A stretch of 10,075 bases of DNA from Zeimonas sp964538505. GTDB lineage: Bacteria; Pseudomonadota; Gammaproteobacteria; Burkholderiales; Burkholderiaceae_E. The position numbers and the translations under genes are program-made. The notes below the pieces were generated by a model. That model did not search any database, was not told the origin of the DNA, and was given only the letters and a program-made list of their open reading frames with translations. The stretch lies in contig CAZIDY010000067.1 in the NCBI GenBank assembly GCA_964538505.1, positions 1-10,075 on the forward strand, in the 5' to 3' direction. Below, one piece after another: positions 1 through 7,127 of the stretch. Position 1 is the stretch's first letter; each line of letters opens with the position of its first letter.

Positions 1-1041
1 CCCCGGTTTCCGCATGGCCGCGCGCGCGACGTCGAGCACGTCGCCACGGTGGCGATCGAGCAGCAACGGATCGCTCAACGTACGCCGCCACGCACGCGCC
101 CCCGGCAGGCCGTTGAAGAGGCCGAGCAGGTGTCGCACGACCGCGCGCGGCGCTTCGCCCGCCTCCAGCTGACGACGCAGGTACGGACGCACCGCGTCGA
201 TCACATCGTCGCGCGACCGGACCGGTGCCGGACGGTCGAAGTACAGCGGATCGACGTCGACCAGCATCCACGGGTTGTCGCAGGCCTCGCGCCCGATCAT
301 CACGCCGGCGACGCCGGCGAGCTGTTCGAGCGCCTCGGCATGCGTGCGCAGGCCACCGTTGAGGACGAAGACCAGCGTCGGGAAATCGCGTGCGAGCTGC
401 GCGACCATCGGGTAGCGCAGCGGCGGCACCGTGCGGTTCTCCTTCGGGCTCAGTCCGTCGAGCCACGCGTTGCGCGCATGCACGACGAAAACCCCGCAAC
501 CCGCTTCGGCAACCGTGCCGACGAAGTCGCGCACGAACTCGTAGGACTCGATCCGATCGACGCCGATCCGGTGCTTCACCGTCACCGGAACCGATACGGC
601 ATGGCGCATCGCGCGCACGCAGTCGGCCACGAGCCTCGGCTCGCGCATCAGGCAGGCGCCGAAGGCGCCACGCTGCACGCGCGGGCTCGGGCAACCACAG
701 TTCAGGTTGATCTCGTCGTAGCCGACCGCCTCGCCGAAACGCGCCGCCTGCGCAAGCTCCATCGGCTCGCTGCCGCCGAGCTGCAGCGCGACCGGATGCT
801 CGGCTTCGTCGAAGGCCAGCAGCCGCTCGCGCGGGCCGTGCAGCAGCGCGCCGGTCGTGATCATCTCGGTGTACAGGCGCGCTCCACGCGTGAGCTGGCG
901 CGCGACGAAGCGGAAATGCCGATCGGACACATCGAGCATTGGTGCGACGCAGAAACGGTGCGAGACGCGTTGCGCGCTCATCGACTCGCCCGTCGTCGTA
1001 CTGGCCGCTGCACTCTCCGCTGCAGTGATCGCCACTGTCAT
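1..1041 (-). CDS. dusA: tRNA-dihydrouridine(20/20a) synthase DusA (3' end off the left edge)
   Basis: FMN-dependent enzyme that reduces uridines 20/20a in the tRNA D-loop, using NADPH. Read on the minus strand, the frame is open from 1041 to the window edge. Numbering from the inner Met at 979-981, it shows the FMN-site start CVAPMLDVSDRHF (11-23), TEM (38-40), HPVALQLGG (62-70), NLNCGCPSPRVQ (93-104) with presumed catalytic Cys97, VKHRIG with Lys136, VHAR with His168, and SPKENR (178-183). SPKENR and the LLGLFNGLPGARAWRR tail (285-300) separate DusA from DusB and DusC. About 327 residues are visible, so only a short C-terminus and the stop are missing. Two in-frame ATGs are possible. The one at 1039-1041 overlaps the upstream iclR-type stop (ATGA), favouring translational coupling. 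The one at 979-981 drops a 20-residue Ala/Ser/Thr-rich extension. Neither has a strong Shine-Dalgarno sequence. Family certain, start uncertain. Confidence 0.93.
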   Translation of the reverse strand, partial: MTVAITAAESAAASTTTGESMSAQRVSHRFCVAPMLDVSDRHFRFVARQLTRGARLYTEMITTGALLHGPRERLLAFDEAEHPVALQLGGSEPMELAQAARFGEAVGYDEINLNCGCPSPRVQRGAFGACLMREPRLVADCVRAMRHAVSVPVTVKHRIGVDRIESYEFVRDFVGTVAEAGCGVFVVHARNAWLDGLSPKENRTVPPLRYPMVAQLARDFPTLVFVLNGGLRTHAEALEQLAGVAGVMIGREACDNPWMLVDVDPLYFDRPAPVRSRDDVIDAVRPYLRRQLEAGEAPRAVVRHLLGLFNGLPGARAWRRTLSDPLLLDRHRGDVLDVARAAMRKPG

Positions 1042-1829
1042 CTTCGCGCTTGTCCTCGCAGTGGCGCCTTCTCGCCACGGTGTCCAAGCGCGAACGACAC
1101 GCGCTCGGCCGATTCGCGCAGCGCGCGCGCCGTCGGTCCCGACCAGCGGTGATCGAAGAGTCCGCGGTAATCGAGCACCGTGAGCGCGAGTGCGAGCCGA
1201 CCCCGATCGTCGAACACCGGTGCGGCGAATGCGCTGAGCCCCGGCATGAAATCTCCGGACGCACGTGCAAGCCCCCGACGACGGACCGCCTCGACGCTCT
1301 CGGCCACCGGCGCACGATCGTCCTCGTGCACCTGTACGGCGTGCGCGCTCAACGTCTCGGGCGGCAGGAACGCAGCGAACACGCGCCCGGTCGCCGAAGC
1401 GAGCAACGGGAACACCGAGCCCAGCCCCACGTTGACCATCAGCGGCCGCGGCGGTTGCTCCCAGCGCACGACCGTCGGACCGAAGCTGCCCCAGACGCTC
1501 ACGCCCACCGTGTGCCCGGTGCGTTCGCACAACGCCGTCGCCTCGCGCGTTGCGATCGCGATCGGCTCGATCGTCGCCAGGCACGAGACGCTGAACTCGA
1601 GCGCCGCGGGACCCATCCCGTACAGCCCGGTATCCGGGTCCTGCTCGACGAATCCCTGGCGGATGAAGCTCACCAGATAGCGGTGTGCCTTGCTCGGCGC
1701 GATACCCGCCTGCTCGGCCAGTGCCGTGAGCTTCATCGGGCGTCGGTTGTGGGCGACGAGGCGCATCAGCGCCAGGCCGTTCTCGACCGACTGCACTCCG
1801 TCCTGCCCTGCTGCGGACTTCACCGCCAA
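1038..1829 (-). CDS. IclR-family transcriptional regulator
   Basis: A 263-residue protein, the usual IclR length. Residues about 12-62 form the N-terminal winged helix-turn-helix (VQSVENGLALMRLV, LTALAEQAGIAPSKAHRYLVSF, with the recognition helix near 46-55). The rest is the IclR effector-binding domain, including VGLGSVFPLLASATGRVFAAF and the late ALTVLDYRG stretch. These proteins bind small palindromes as dimers or tetramers and usually repress themselves while controlling a divergent catabolic operon. The start is TTG at 1827-1829, preceded by GGAGG (1838-1842) with 8-nt spacing. A GTG six bases further in is the alternative but would sit 14 nt from that site. The gene is divergent from the acyl-CoA ligase at 2010, its likely target, and overlaps dusA by 4 bp downstream. 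The effector is unknown, perhaps the ligase substrate or its CoA ester (inference). Confidence 0.92.
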   Translation of the reverse strand: MAVKSAAGQDGVQSVENGLALMRLVAHNRRPMKLTALAEQAGIAPSKAHRYLVSFIRQGFVEQDPDTGLYGMGPAALEFSVSCLATIEPIAIATREATALCERTGHTVGVSVWGSFGPTVVRWEQPPRPLMVNVGLGSVFPLLASATGRVFAAFLPPETLSAHAVQVHEDDRAPVAESVEAVRRRGLARASGDFMPGLSAFAAPVFDDRGRLALALTVLDYRGLFDHRWSGPTARALRESAERVSFALGHRGEKAPLRGQARR

Positions 1830-1837
1830 CCGAACAC

Positions 1838-1842
1838 CCTCC
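1838..1842 (-). promoter_or_regulatory. Ribosome binding site that decides the TTG start of the IclR-type gene
   Basis: GGAGG on the minus strand ends 8 nt before TTG at 1829. A GTG overlapping its 3' flank is out of frame. This spacing favours TTG over the in-frame GTG at 1821-1823. Confidence 0.6.
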
Positions 1843-1909
1843 GTTCCCGTGCGGGAGCCGTCGCGCGAAACCCCTGCCGCAGGGCCTGCTGCGCGACCGG
1901 GGTCCCCCC

Positions 1910-1923
1910 GAATGGATCCATTC
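1910..1923. promoter_or_regulatory. Perfect 14-bp palindrome, candidate IclR-family operator
   Basis: GAATGGATCCATTC reads the same on both strands and lies in the 180-bp region between the divergent IclR-type gene and the acyl-CoA ligase. IclR-family operators are typically palindromes of about 12-16 bp in such regions. It overlaps a candidate minus-strand -10 box (1920-1925), so binding could block the regulator's own transcription. Its centre is about 66 bp upstream of the expected ligase transcription start, a usual place for activator binding. The palindrome is seen directly; its role is inferred. Confidence 0.55.
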
Positions 1924-1925
1924 TA
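1920..1925 (-). promoter_or_regulatory. Candidate -10 box for the IclR-type gene
   Basis: TAGAAT on the minus strand matches 5 of 6 bases of the sigma-70 -10 consensus. No good -35 hexamer lies 16-18 bp upstream, which would fit a weak or regulated promoter. It overlaps the 14-bp palindrome by four bases and would give a leader of roughly 80-85 nt. Confidence 0.35.
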
Positions 1926-1946
1926 ACGATGCCCACCGGGTCGCCG

Positions 1947-1976
1947 TTGACGCCCGGGTCGACCCGACTTTACGAT
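1947..1976 (+). promoter_or_regulatory. Candidate sigma-70 promoter of the acyl-CoA ligase operon
   Basis: TTGACG (1947-1952, 5 of 6 matches) and TACGAT (1971-1976, 4 of 6) are separated by 18 bp. Transcription would begin near 1983, leaving a leader of about 27 nt before ATG 2010. The spacer contains a second perfect palindrome, CGGGTCGACCCG (1955-1966). CCGGGTCG also occurs twice as a direct repeat (1936-1943 and 1954-1961), which straddles the -35 box. Confidence 0.45.
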
Positions 1977-2009
1977 CGGCGGAAACGACTTCCGCCCAAC
2001 GGAACAGTG

Positions 2010-3572
2010 ATGCTCACCGGAGACATCCTCAGGCGCTCCGCCGCGCGCTTCCCCGATCGCCCGGCGATCGTCTTTCGCGGGCCCGATCGGCGCAGCGTCG
2101 TCTCGTACCGCGAGCTCGAGCGCGACGCGAACCGGCTGGCACGCGCACTGGTCCGTCTCGCACCCGCTCCCGGCACGAAGATCGCGATGCTCTCGCGCAA
2201 CCTTCCCGAGTACGGAACGGTGTTCTTCGGCGTGGCGCGCACCGGCTGCGTGCTGAACAACGTCTCGATCCTCTATGCGCCCGACGAACTCGCCTGGGTG
2301 CTGAAGAAGTCCGATACCGAAGTGCTGATCTTCGACGCCGCATTGCTCGACAAGGTCGACGCGGTGCGCGCCTCGTGCCCCTCGATCCGCCACTTCGTCT
2401 GCATCGGCGGCAAGCCGCCCGACTGGGCGCAGGGCTTCGACGCGCTGCTGCAGTCGCAGGCGCACGCCGACGACGTCGGCGCTCCGCAGCTACCGATCGA
2501 CGAGTGCGACGCCTTTTGCATGACCTATACCGGCGGCACCACCGGTCGCCCGAAAGGCGTGCTGGCAAGCCACCGCGCGCGAGCGATCACGGCGCACACG
2601 GTGATGGTCGAGGAAGCGATCGACGAACGCGATCGCGTCGCAATCGTCACGCCGCTCTTTCACGTGGCGGCGTTGAACATCATGTTCCAGCCGGCCGTGC
2701 TCGCCGGCGCCACCAGCGTCTTCGTCACGCCGTGGTCGGCCGAGCGCTTCGTCGAAGCGGTCGAGGAAGAAGGCGTTACCGCCACCTTCATGGTGCCGAC
2801 GCAGGCCAACGCGCTGGTCAACAGCGCCGCCTGTGATCCGGCGCGACTCGCAACGTGGACGAAGATCAGCTTCGCCGGTGCCCCGATGCCCGACTGGGTG
2901 CAGCTCGAGCTGATGAAGCGCCTCCCGCAGCTGAAGCTCACGCAGATCTACGGGCAGTCGGAGATCGGCGTCGTCGCCGTGCTGCGCCACTGGTACCTGC
3001 CGGAGAAGCTCGGCGCAGTCGGGCATGCGCCGTACAACGTCGACACCGAGATCCTTCGAGCCGACGGCACGCCGGCCGACGTGGGCGAGATCGGCGAGGT
3101 CGCCTCGCGCGGCGACAACCTGATGATCGGCTACTACGGCGAGCCCGAGCAGACCGAAGCCTTCTTCCGCGTCGGCAACGGCTGGGGCCTCACCGGCGAC
3201 GTCGGCGTGAAGGACGCCGACGGCTTCATCACGCTGATCGATCGCGCGAAAGACATGCTGATCTCCGGCGGCGAGAACGTCTATCCGAAGGAGATCGAGG
3301 ACGCGATCTACACGCTCGAGGCGGTCGGCGAATGCGCGGTCTTCGGCATTCCCGACGAGCGATGGGGCGAGGTGCCGGCCGCGTACATCCAGTTGCGCCC
3401 TGGGCACACGCTCACCGAAGACGAAGTGATCGCACGATGCGAGCAGAAGCTCGCGCGGCTGAAGCGCCCCCGACTGATCCGCTTCGTGAACGACTTTCCG
3501 AAGACGCCGATCGGCAAGATCCAGAAGAACCTGCTGAAGGAACCGTACTGGCAGGGCCGCAAGAAGATTTAG
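2010..3572 (+). CDS. AMP-forming acyl-CoA synthetase (class I adenylate-forming ligase)
   Basis: Activates a carboxylic acid with ATP and CoA to an acyl-CoA, through an acyl-adenylate. The 520-residue protein has every core motif: the phosphate loop YTGGTTGRPKG (173-183), YGQSE (314-318), GD of the adenosine site (396-397), DRAKDMLISGGENVYP (411-426) at the hinge to the mobile C-terminal domain, and PKTPIGKIQK with the catalytic Lys503. Length fits FadD-like and aryl/alkyl-CoA ligases. I see no signal peptide, so it is cytosolic. Start: ATG 2010, about 27 nt after the predicted transcription start, with GGAA at 2001-2004. The frame is open far upstream, but those codons lie antisense to the regulator or upstream of the promoter. 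The next gene, 45 nt away, is a crotonase, so the two are probably one catabolic operon. Substrate (fatty, cyclic or aromatic acid) is not determinable from sequence. Confidence 0.94.
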   Translation: MLTGDILRRSAARFPDRPAIVFRGPDRRSVVSYRELERDANRLARALVRLAPAPGTKIAMLSRNLPEYGTVFFGVARTGCVLNNVSILYAPDELAWVLKKSDTEVLIFDAALLDKVDAVRASCPSIRHFVCIGGKPPDWAQGFDALLQSQAHADDVGAPQLPIDECDAFCMTYTGGTTGRPKGVLASHRARAITAHTVMVEEAIDERDRVAIVTPLFHVAALNIMFQPAVLAGATSVFVTPWSAERFVEAVEEEGVTATFMVPTQANALVNSAACDPARLATWTKISFAGAPMPDWVQLELMKRLPQLKLTQIYGQSEIGVVAVLRHWYLPEKLGAVGHAPYNVDTEILRADGTPADVGEIGEVASRGDNLMIGYYGEPEQTEAFFRVGNGWGLTGDVGVKDADGFITLIDRAKDMLISGGENVYPKEIEDAIYTLEAVGECAVFGIPDERWGEVPAAYIQLRPGHTLTEDEVIARCEQKLARLKRPRLIRFVNDFPKTPIGKIQKNLLKEPYWQGRKKI

Positions 3573-3617
3573 GCAACTGTTTAGACAAAACTGAGTCCGA
3601 ACCACGGAGCATCGAGG

Positions 3618-4445
3618 ATGAAACGCACCGAACGCTACGCCGCCTACCGTGCGCTGCAGGTCGTCGAACGCGAGCACGGCGTGCTCGAGCTCGTGATGGG
3701 CGCCGGCAGAAGCGCCAACCGCAAGCTCTCCACCGCCGACCACGAGATGCACCGCGAGCTGGCGGAGGTCTGGCGCGACATCGACACCGATCCCGACACG
3801 CACGCCGTCGTCATCCGCGGCGAAGGCGCCGGCTTCTCGGCCGGCGGCGACCTCTCGCTCGTCGAGCAGATGGCCGACGACTTCGACGTGCGCTCGCGCG
3901 TCTGGCGCGAGGCGCGCGATCTCGTCTACAACGTGATCAACTGCAGCAAGCCGATCGTGTCCGCGATGCACGGCCCGGCCGTGGGCGCCGGGCTCGTCGC
4001 CGGACTGCTCGCCGACATCCCGATCGCCGCGAAGACGGCGCGCCTCATCGACGGTCACACGCGACTCGGTGTCGCTGCCGGCGACCACGCCGCGATCATC
4101 TGGCCGCTGTTGTGCGGGATGGCGAAGGCGAAGTACTACCTGCTGCTGTGCGAGCCGGTCTCGGGCGAGGAAGCCGAGCGCATCGGGCTCGTCTCGCTCG
4201 CGGTCGACGAGAGCGAACTGCTGCCGAAGGCCTACGAGATCGCCGAGCGCCTCGCGCAGGGCTCGCACACGGCGATCCGCTGGACGAAGTACGCATTGAA
4301 CAACTGGTTGCGCATGGCCGGCCCCGCCTTCGACACGTCGCTCGCACTCGAATTCATGGGCTTCTCCGGCCCCGACGTGCGCGAAGGCATCGCGTCGCTG
4401 CGCGAACGGCGCAAGCCGGGTTTCGACCCGAAGTGCCCATTCTGA
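3618..4445 (+). CDS. Crotonase-family protein (enoyl-CoA hydratase/isomerase-like) with atypical active site
   Basis: A 275-residue CoA-binding protein of the crotonase fold. The oxyanion-hole segments are clear: GFSAGGDL (72-79) and HGPAVGAGL (118-126). A C-terminal helical region with the late GPDVREGIASLRERRKP (251-267) is typical of the family. Aligned by hand with rat mitochondrial enoyl-CoA hydratase, the two catalytic glutamates (Glu144 and Glu164) fall on Val127 and His147. An Asp (Asp156, in AGDHAA) lies nearby, as I recall for a subgroup with an AGDGG motif. Simple hydratase activity is therefore doubtful. Isomerase, hydrolase, C-C lyase or another CoA-thioester reaction is possible. 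The start ATG has GGAG at 3606-3609, 8 nt upstream. The gene follows the ligase by 45 nt and probably acts on a product of it. Confidence 0.9.
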   Translation: MKRTERYAAYRALQVVEREHGVLELVMGAGRSANRKLSTADHEMHRELAEVWRDIDTDPDTHAVVIRGEGAGFSAGGDLSLVEQMADDFDVRSRVWREARDLVYNVINCSKPIVSAMHGPAVGAGLVAGLLADIPIAAKTARLIDGHTRLGVAAGDHAAIIWPLLCGMAKAKYYLLLCEPVSGEEAERIGLVSLAVDESELLPKAYEIAERLAQGSHTAIRWTKYALNNWLRMAGPAFDTSLALEFMGFSGPDVREGIASLRERRKPGFDPKCPF

Positions 4446-4531
4446 GGGCGCAGCGCAACGCGCATTCCGGCGAGCATCGCGCGTTCAACGCGCACTGCCT
4501 TCCCACCGGAGCCTGCCCATGGCAGCGCAGC

Positions 4532-4705
4532 GGCTCGAGCGAGCAGGCGGTGCGCGAGGCGATGGCGTCGAGCGTCCCGGCGCGGCGCCTGGGCACCGCC
4601 GCCGATTTCGGGCCGCTGTGCGCTTTCCTCGCGTCGCCGCTCGCGGGCTACATCACCGGCCAGAACATCTGCGTCGAAGGAGGCCTGACGAAGAACGTCG
4701 TGTGA
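4532..4705 (+). pseudogene. C-terminal remnant of a short-chain dehydrogenase/reductase
   Basis: The plus-strand frame ending at TGA 4703-4705 encodes a classical SDR C-terminus: an arm like VPARRLGTAADFG, then CAFLASPLAGYITGQN, and VEGG near the end. These are the segments that follow the substrate-binding loop in FabG-like enzymes. The Rossmann TGxxxGxG motif, the NAG motif and the catalytic YxxxK are absent upstream. That space is taken by the crotonase gene in another frame, and recognisable SDR sequence begins only about 85 nt after its stop. At most about 57 residues remain, compared with about 250 for the family. I therefore call it a deletion remnant and not a gene. It probably belonged to the ligase-crotonase operon, perhaps as the 3-hydroxyacyl-CoA dehydrogenase step (inference). 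Confidence 0.75.
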
Positions 4706-4728
4706 GCGCCGCTGGCCTTCGTCGGCGC
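4706..4728 (+). terminator. Weak GC-rich hairpin after the SDR remnant
   Basis: GCGCCG (4706-4711) and CGGCGC (4723-4728) can pair across an 11-nt loop. An alternative pairing joins AGCGCC (4705-4710) with GGCGCT (4734-4739). There is no T-run, so it is at best a poor intrinsic terminator. It is placed where the ligase operon would end, before the next promoter. Confidence 0.25.
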
Positions 4729-4782
4729 CCCCAGGCGCTAGTCCCTTCGACCGAGCACGCAAGACTTCCGTAGCAAAGTCGC

Positions 4783-4812
4783 TTGACGAACGCCCGAAGC
4801 GAGCCGTACAAC
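4783..4812 (+). promoter_or_regulatory. Candidate sigma-70 promoter of the response regulator-trxC genes
   Basis: TTGACG (4783-4788, 5 of 6) and TACAAC (4807-4812, 4 of 6) have an 18-bp spacer. Transcription would start near 4819, about 34 nt before ATG 4853. Confidence 0.45.
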
Positions 4813-4843
4813 CCTGTCAAACAACGGGGATTTCGGGACAGGG
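4812..4843 (+). repeat. Inverted repeat spanning the leader and the ribosome binding site
   Basis: CCCTGTC (4812-4818) is the exact complement of GACAGGG (4837-4843), with 18 nt between. The right arm overlaps the Shine-Dalgarno sequence AGGGGA (4840-4845) of the response regulator gene. The left arm abuts the predicted -10 box. As DNA it could be a dyad operator. As RNA it could hide the ribosome binding site, but only if transcription starts at or before about 4812. The repeat is seen directly; both roles are inferred. Confidence 0.5.
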
Positions 4844-4852
4844 GAACTCGTC

Positions 4853-5512
4853 ATGGCTGCCAGCGTGCTCATCATCGACGACCATCCGCTGATGCGCGAG
4901 GCGGTCCGGATGACGATGGACTCGATCGCGCCCGGCAGCCGCATCGACCTCGCCTCCAGCTATGCGGAGGCGCGGCGCGTTCTGTCGACGAACATCGCCT
5001 ACGACTTTGCGCTGCTCGACCTGAACCTGCCCGATTGCGCAGGCTTCGACGCACTGCGAAGCCTGCGCGAGCAGTATCCGCACCTGCCCGCCGTCGTGCT
5101 GTCGGCCGAAACCGACCGGGAGACGATCCTGCGCTGCCTCGATCTCGGCGCGGCCGGGTACATCCCGAAGACCTACCATCCCGACCTGATCACCCATGCG
5201 TTGCGGCTCGTTTCCTCGGGGCACATCTATGTGCCGCGCGAAGCGATCGACCCTCGCTATGGCGCGCGAGAACCGACGCGTACGCACCCGGTGGAGAACG
5301 ATCCGCGTCATCTCGGTCTTACCGACCGGCAGTGCGACGTGCTGCGGCTGATCCTCCGCGGGCTGCCGAACAAGCTGATCTGCCGACAGCTCGACCTCGC
5401 GGAAGGCACGGTCAAGGTGCACGTCAGTGCGGTGCTGCGCGCGCTCGGCGTGCGAAACCGCACGCAGGCCGTCATCGCCGCCAGCCGGCTCGGGCTACGC
5501 ATGACCGATTGA
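4853..5512 (+). CDS. NarL/LuxR-type response regulator without an adjacent kinase
   Basis: DNA-binding two-component regulator of 219 residues, typical for the NarL/FixJ family. The receiver domain (about 4-120) has the acidic pair Asp9-Asp10, phosphoacceptor Asp56 (LLDLNLP), Ser84 at the Thr/Ser switch position and Lys106. A linker leads to a GerE-type helix-turn-helix near 150-212: LTDRQCDVLRLILRGLPNKL, then EGTVKVHVSAVLRALGV. All phosphorylation residues are present, so it should accept a phosphoryl group, but no histidine kinase gene lies in the window. The start ATG follows AGGGGA with a 7-nt gap. It is followed 7 nt later by trxC, whose Shine-Dalgarno sequence abuts this gene's stop codon, so the two are probably cotranscribed. 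Targets unknown; a redox or stress link is suggested only by trxC. Confidence 0.93.
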   Translation: MAASVLIIDDHPLMREAVRMTMDSIAPGSRIDLASSYAEARRVLSTNIAYDFALLDLNLPDCAGFDALRSLREQYPHLPAVVLSAETDRETILRCLDLGAAGYIPKTYHPDLITHALRLVSSGHIYVPREAIDPRYGAREPTRTHPVENDPRHLGLTDRQCDVLRLILRGLPNKLICRQLDLAEGTVKVHVSAVLRALGVRNRTQAVIAASRLGLRMTD

Positions 5513-5516
5513 GGGA
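5511..5516 (+). promoter_or_regulatory. Ribosome binding site that sets the TTG start of trxC
   Basis: GAGGGA overlaps the TGA stop of the response regulator (5510-5512) and lies 3-5 nt before TTG 5520. No ATG or GTG occurs in frame before the first zinc cysteine, so TTG is the only sensible start. Confidence 0.6.
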
Positions 5517-5519
5517 AGC

Positions 5520-5951
5520 TTGAGCGACTCGATTCACGTCGTCTGCCCGCGCTGCGGCAAGACCAACCGCCTGCCCGCGCAGCGCGCCGCCGAGCAGCCC
5601 GACTGCGGCGCCTGCAGCAAGCCGCTGTTCACCGGCCACCCGATCGAGATCGACCAGACGCGCTTCGACGACTACCTGCGTCGCACCGACCTGCCGGTCG
5701 TCGTCGATTTCTGGGCGAGCTGGTGCGGGCCGTGCCGAATCATGGCGCCGCAATACGAGCAGGCGGCGAAGAAGCTCATCGGCCGCGTACAGTTCCTGAA
5801 GGTCGACAGCGACGCCAACCCGCAGCTCGGCCAGCGCTACCAGATCCGCAGCATCCCGACGCTTGCCCTGTTTCGCAACGGACAGGAGTTGCGGCGTACG
5901 GCAGGCGCGATGAGCGCCGCGCAGATCGAAGCGTGGCTCGGGGCCGGCTGA
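5520..5951 (+). CDS. trxC: Thioredoxin 2 (zinc-binding thioredoxin TrxC)
   Basis: Cytosolic thiol-disulfide oxidoreductase that is re-reduced by thioredoxin reductase and serves oxidative-stress repair. The 143 residues match TrxC length (139 in E. coli). The N-terminal zinc module has Cys9, Cys12, Cys29 and Cys32 in two CxxC pairs. The thioredoxin fold follows, with VVVDFWASWCGPC (60-72, redox Cys69 and Cys72) and the cis-proline loop RSIPT (Pro113). The zinc module distinguishes it from TrxA. Translation must start at TTG 5520. The 7-nt gap to the upstream response regulator suggests shared transcription and translational coupling. In E. coli trxC belongs to the OxyR regulon; here a two-component regulator precedes it instead, and I see no OxyR site. 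Confidence 0.95.
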   Translation: MSDSIHVVCPRCGKTNRLPAQRAAEQPDCGACSKPLFTGHPIEIDQTRFDDYLRRTDLPVVVDFWASWCGPCRIMAPQYEQAAKKLIGRVQFLKVDSDANPQLGQRYQIRSIPTLALFRNGQELRRTAGAMSAAQIEAWLGAG

Positions 5952-5971
5952 GCTCGATTAGGGCCTGCCGA

Positions 5972-5987
5972 TCCGGCAATCGCCGGA
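5972..5987 (+). other. Small perfect hairpin between trxC and the DAHP synthase gene
   Basis: TCCGGC (5972-5977) and GCCGGA (5982-5987) form a 6-bp stem with an AATC loop. No T-run follows, so termination would be incomplete at most. Just after it, ACCATCGCT occurs twice (5987-5995, 6001-6009). Confidence 0.3.
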
Positions 5988-6032
5988 CCATCGCTGCAGT
6001 ACCATCGCTCGATCCCGCGACCGACGCCTGCG

Positions 6033-7127
<1,095 letters not shown>

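Noticed and set aside
49..1152. 367-codon plus-strand open frame at the left end
   Set aside because: It lies antisense to dusA, whose catalytic motifs are unmistakable; the plus-strand translation is Arg/His-rich with no domain.
1050..2009. Upstream in-frame extension of the acyl-CoA ligase, including ATG 1929
   Set aside because: The extension is antisense to the IclR-type gene or precedes the predicted promoter, and family alignment begins at MLTGDILRRSA (ATG 2010).
2490..4268. 592-codon minus-strand open frame across the ligase and crotonase genes
   Set aside because: It is antisense to two genes with complete family motifs, and its translation is Arg/Asp/Val/His-rich without recognisable domains. 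Long shadow frames are expected at this G+C content.
2855..4705. 616-codon plus-strand open frame that contains the SDR tail
   Set aside because: Residues before about 4532 are Arg-rich out-of-frame readings of the ligase and crotonase. Only the last part is SDR-like, so I kept that as a remnant and not as a fusion protein.
5987..6009. ACCATCGCT direct repeat before the DAHP synthase gene
   Set aside because: Only two short copies with a 14-base period and no dyad; likely chance. It is mentioned in the hairpin entry only.
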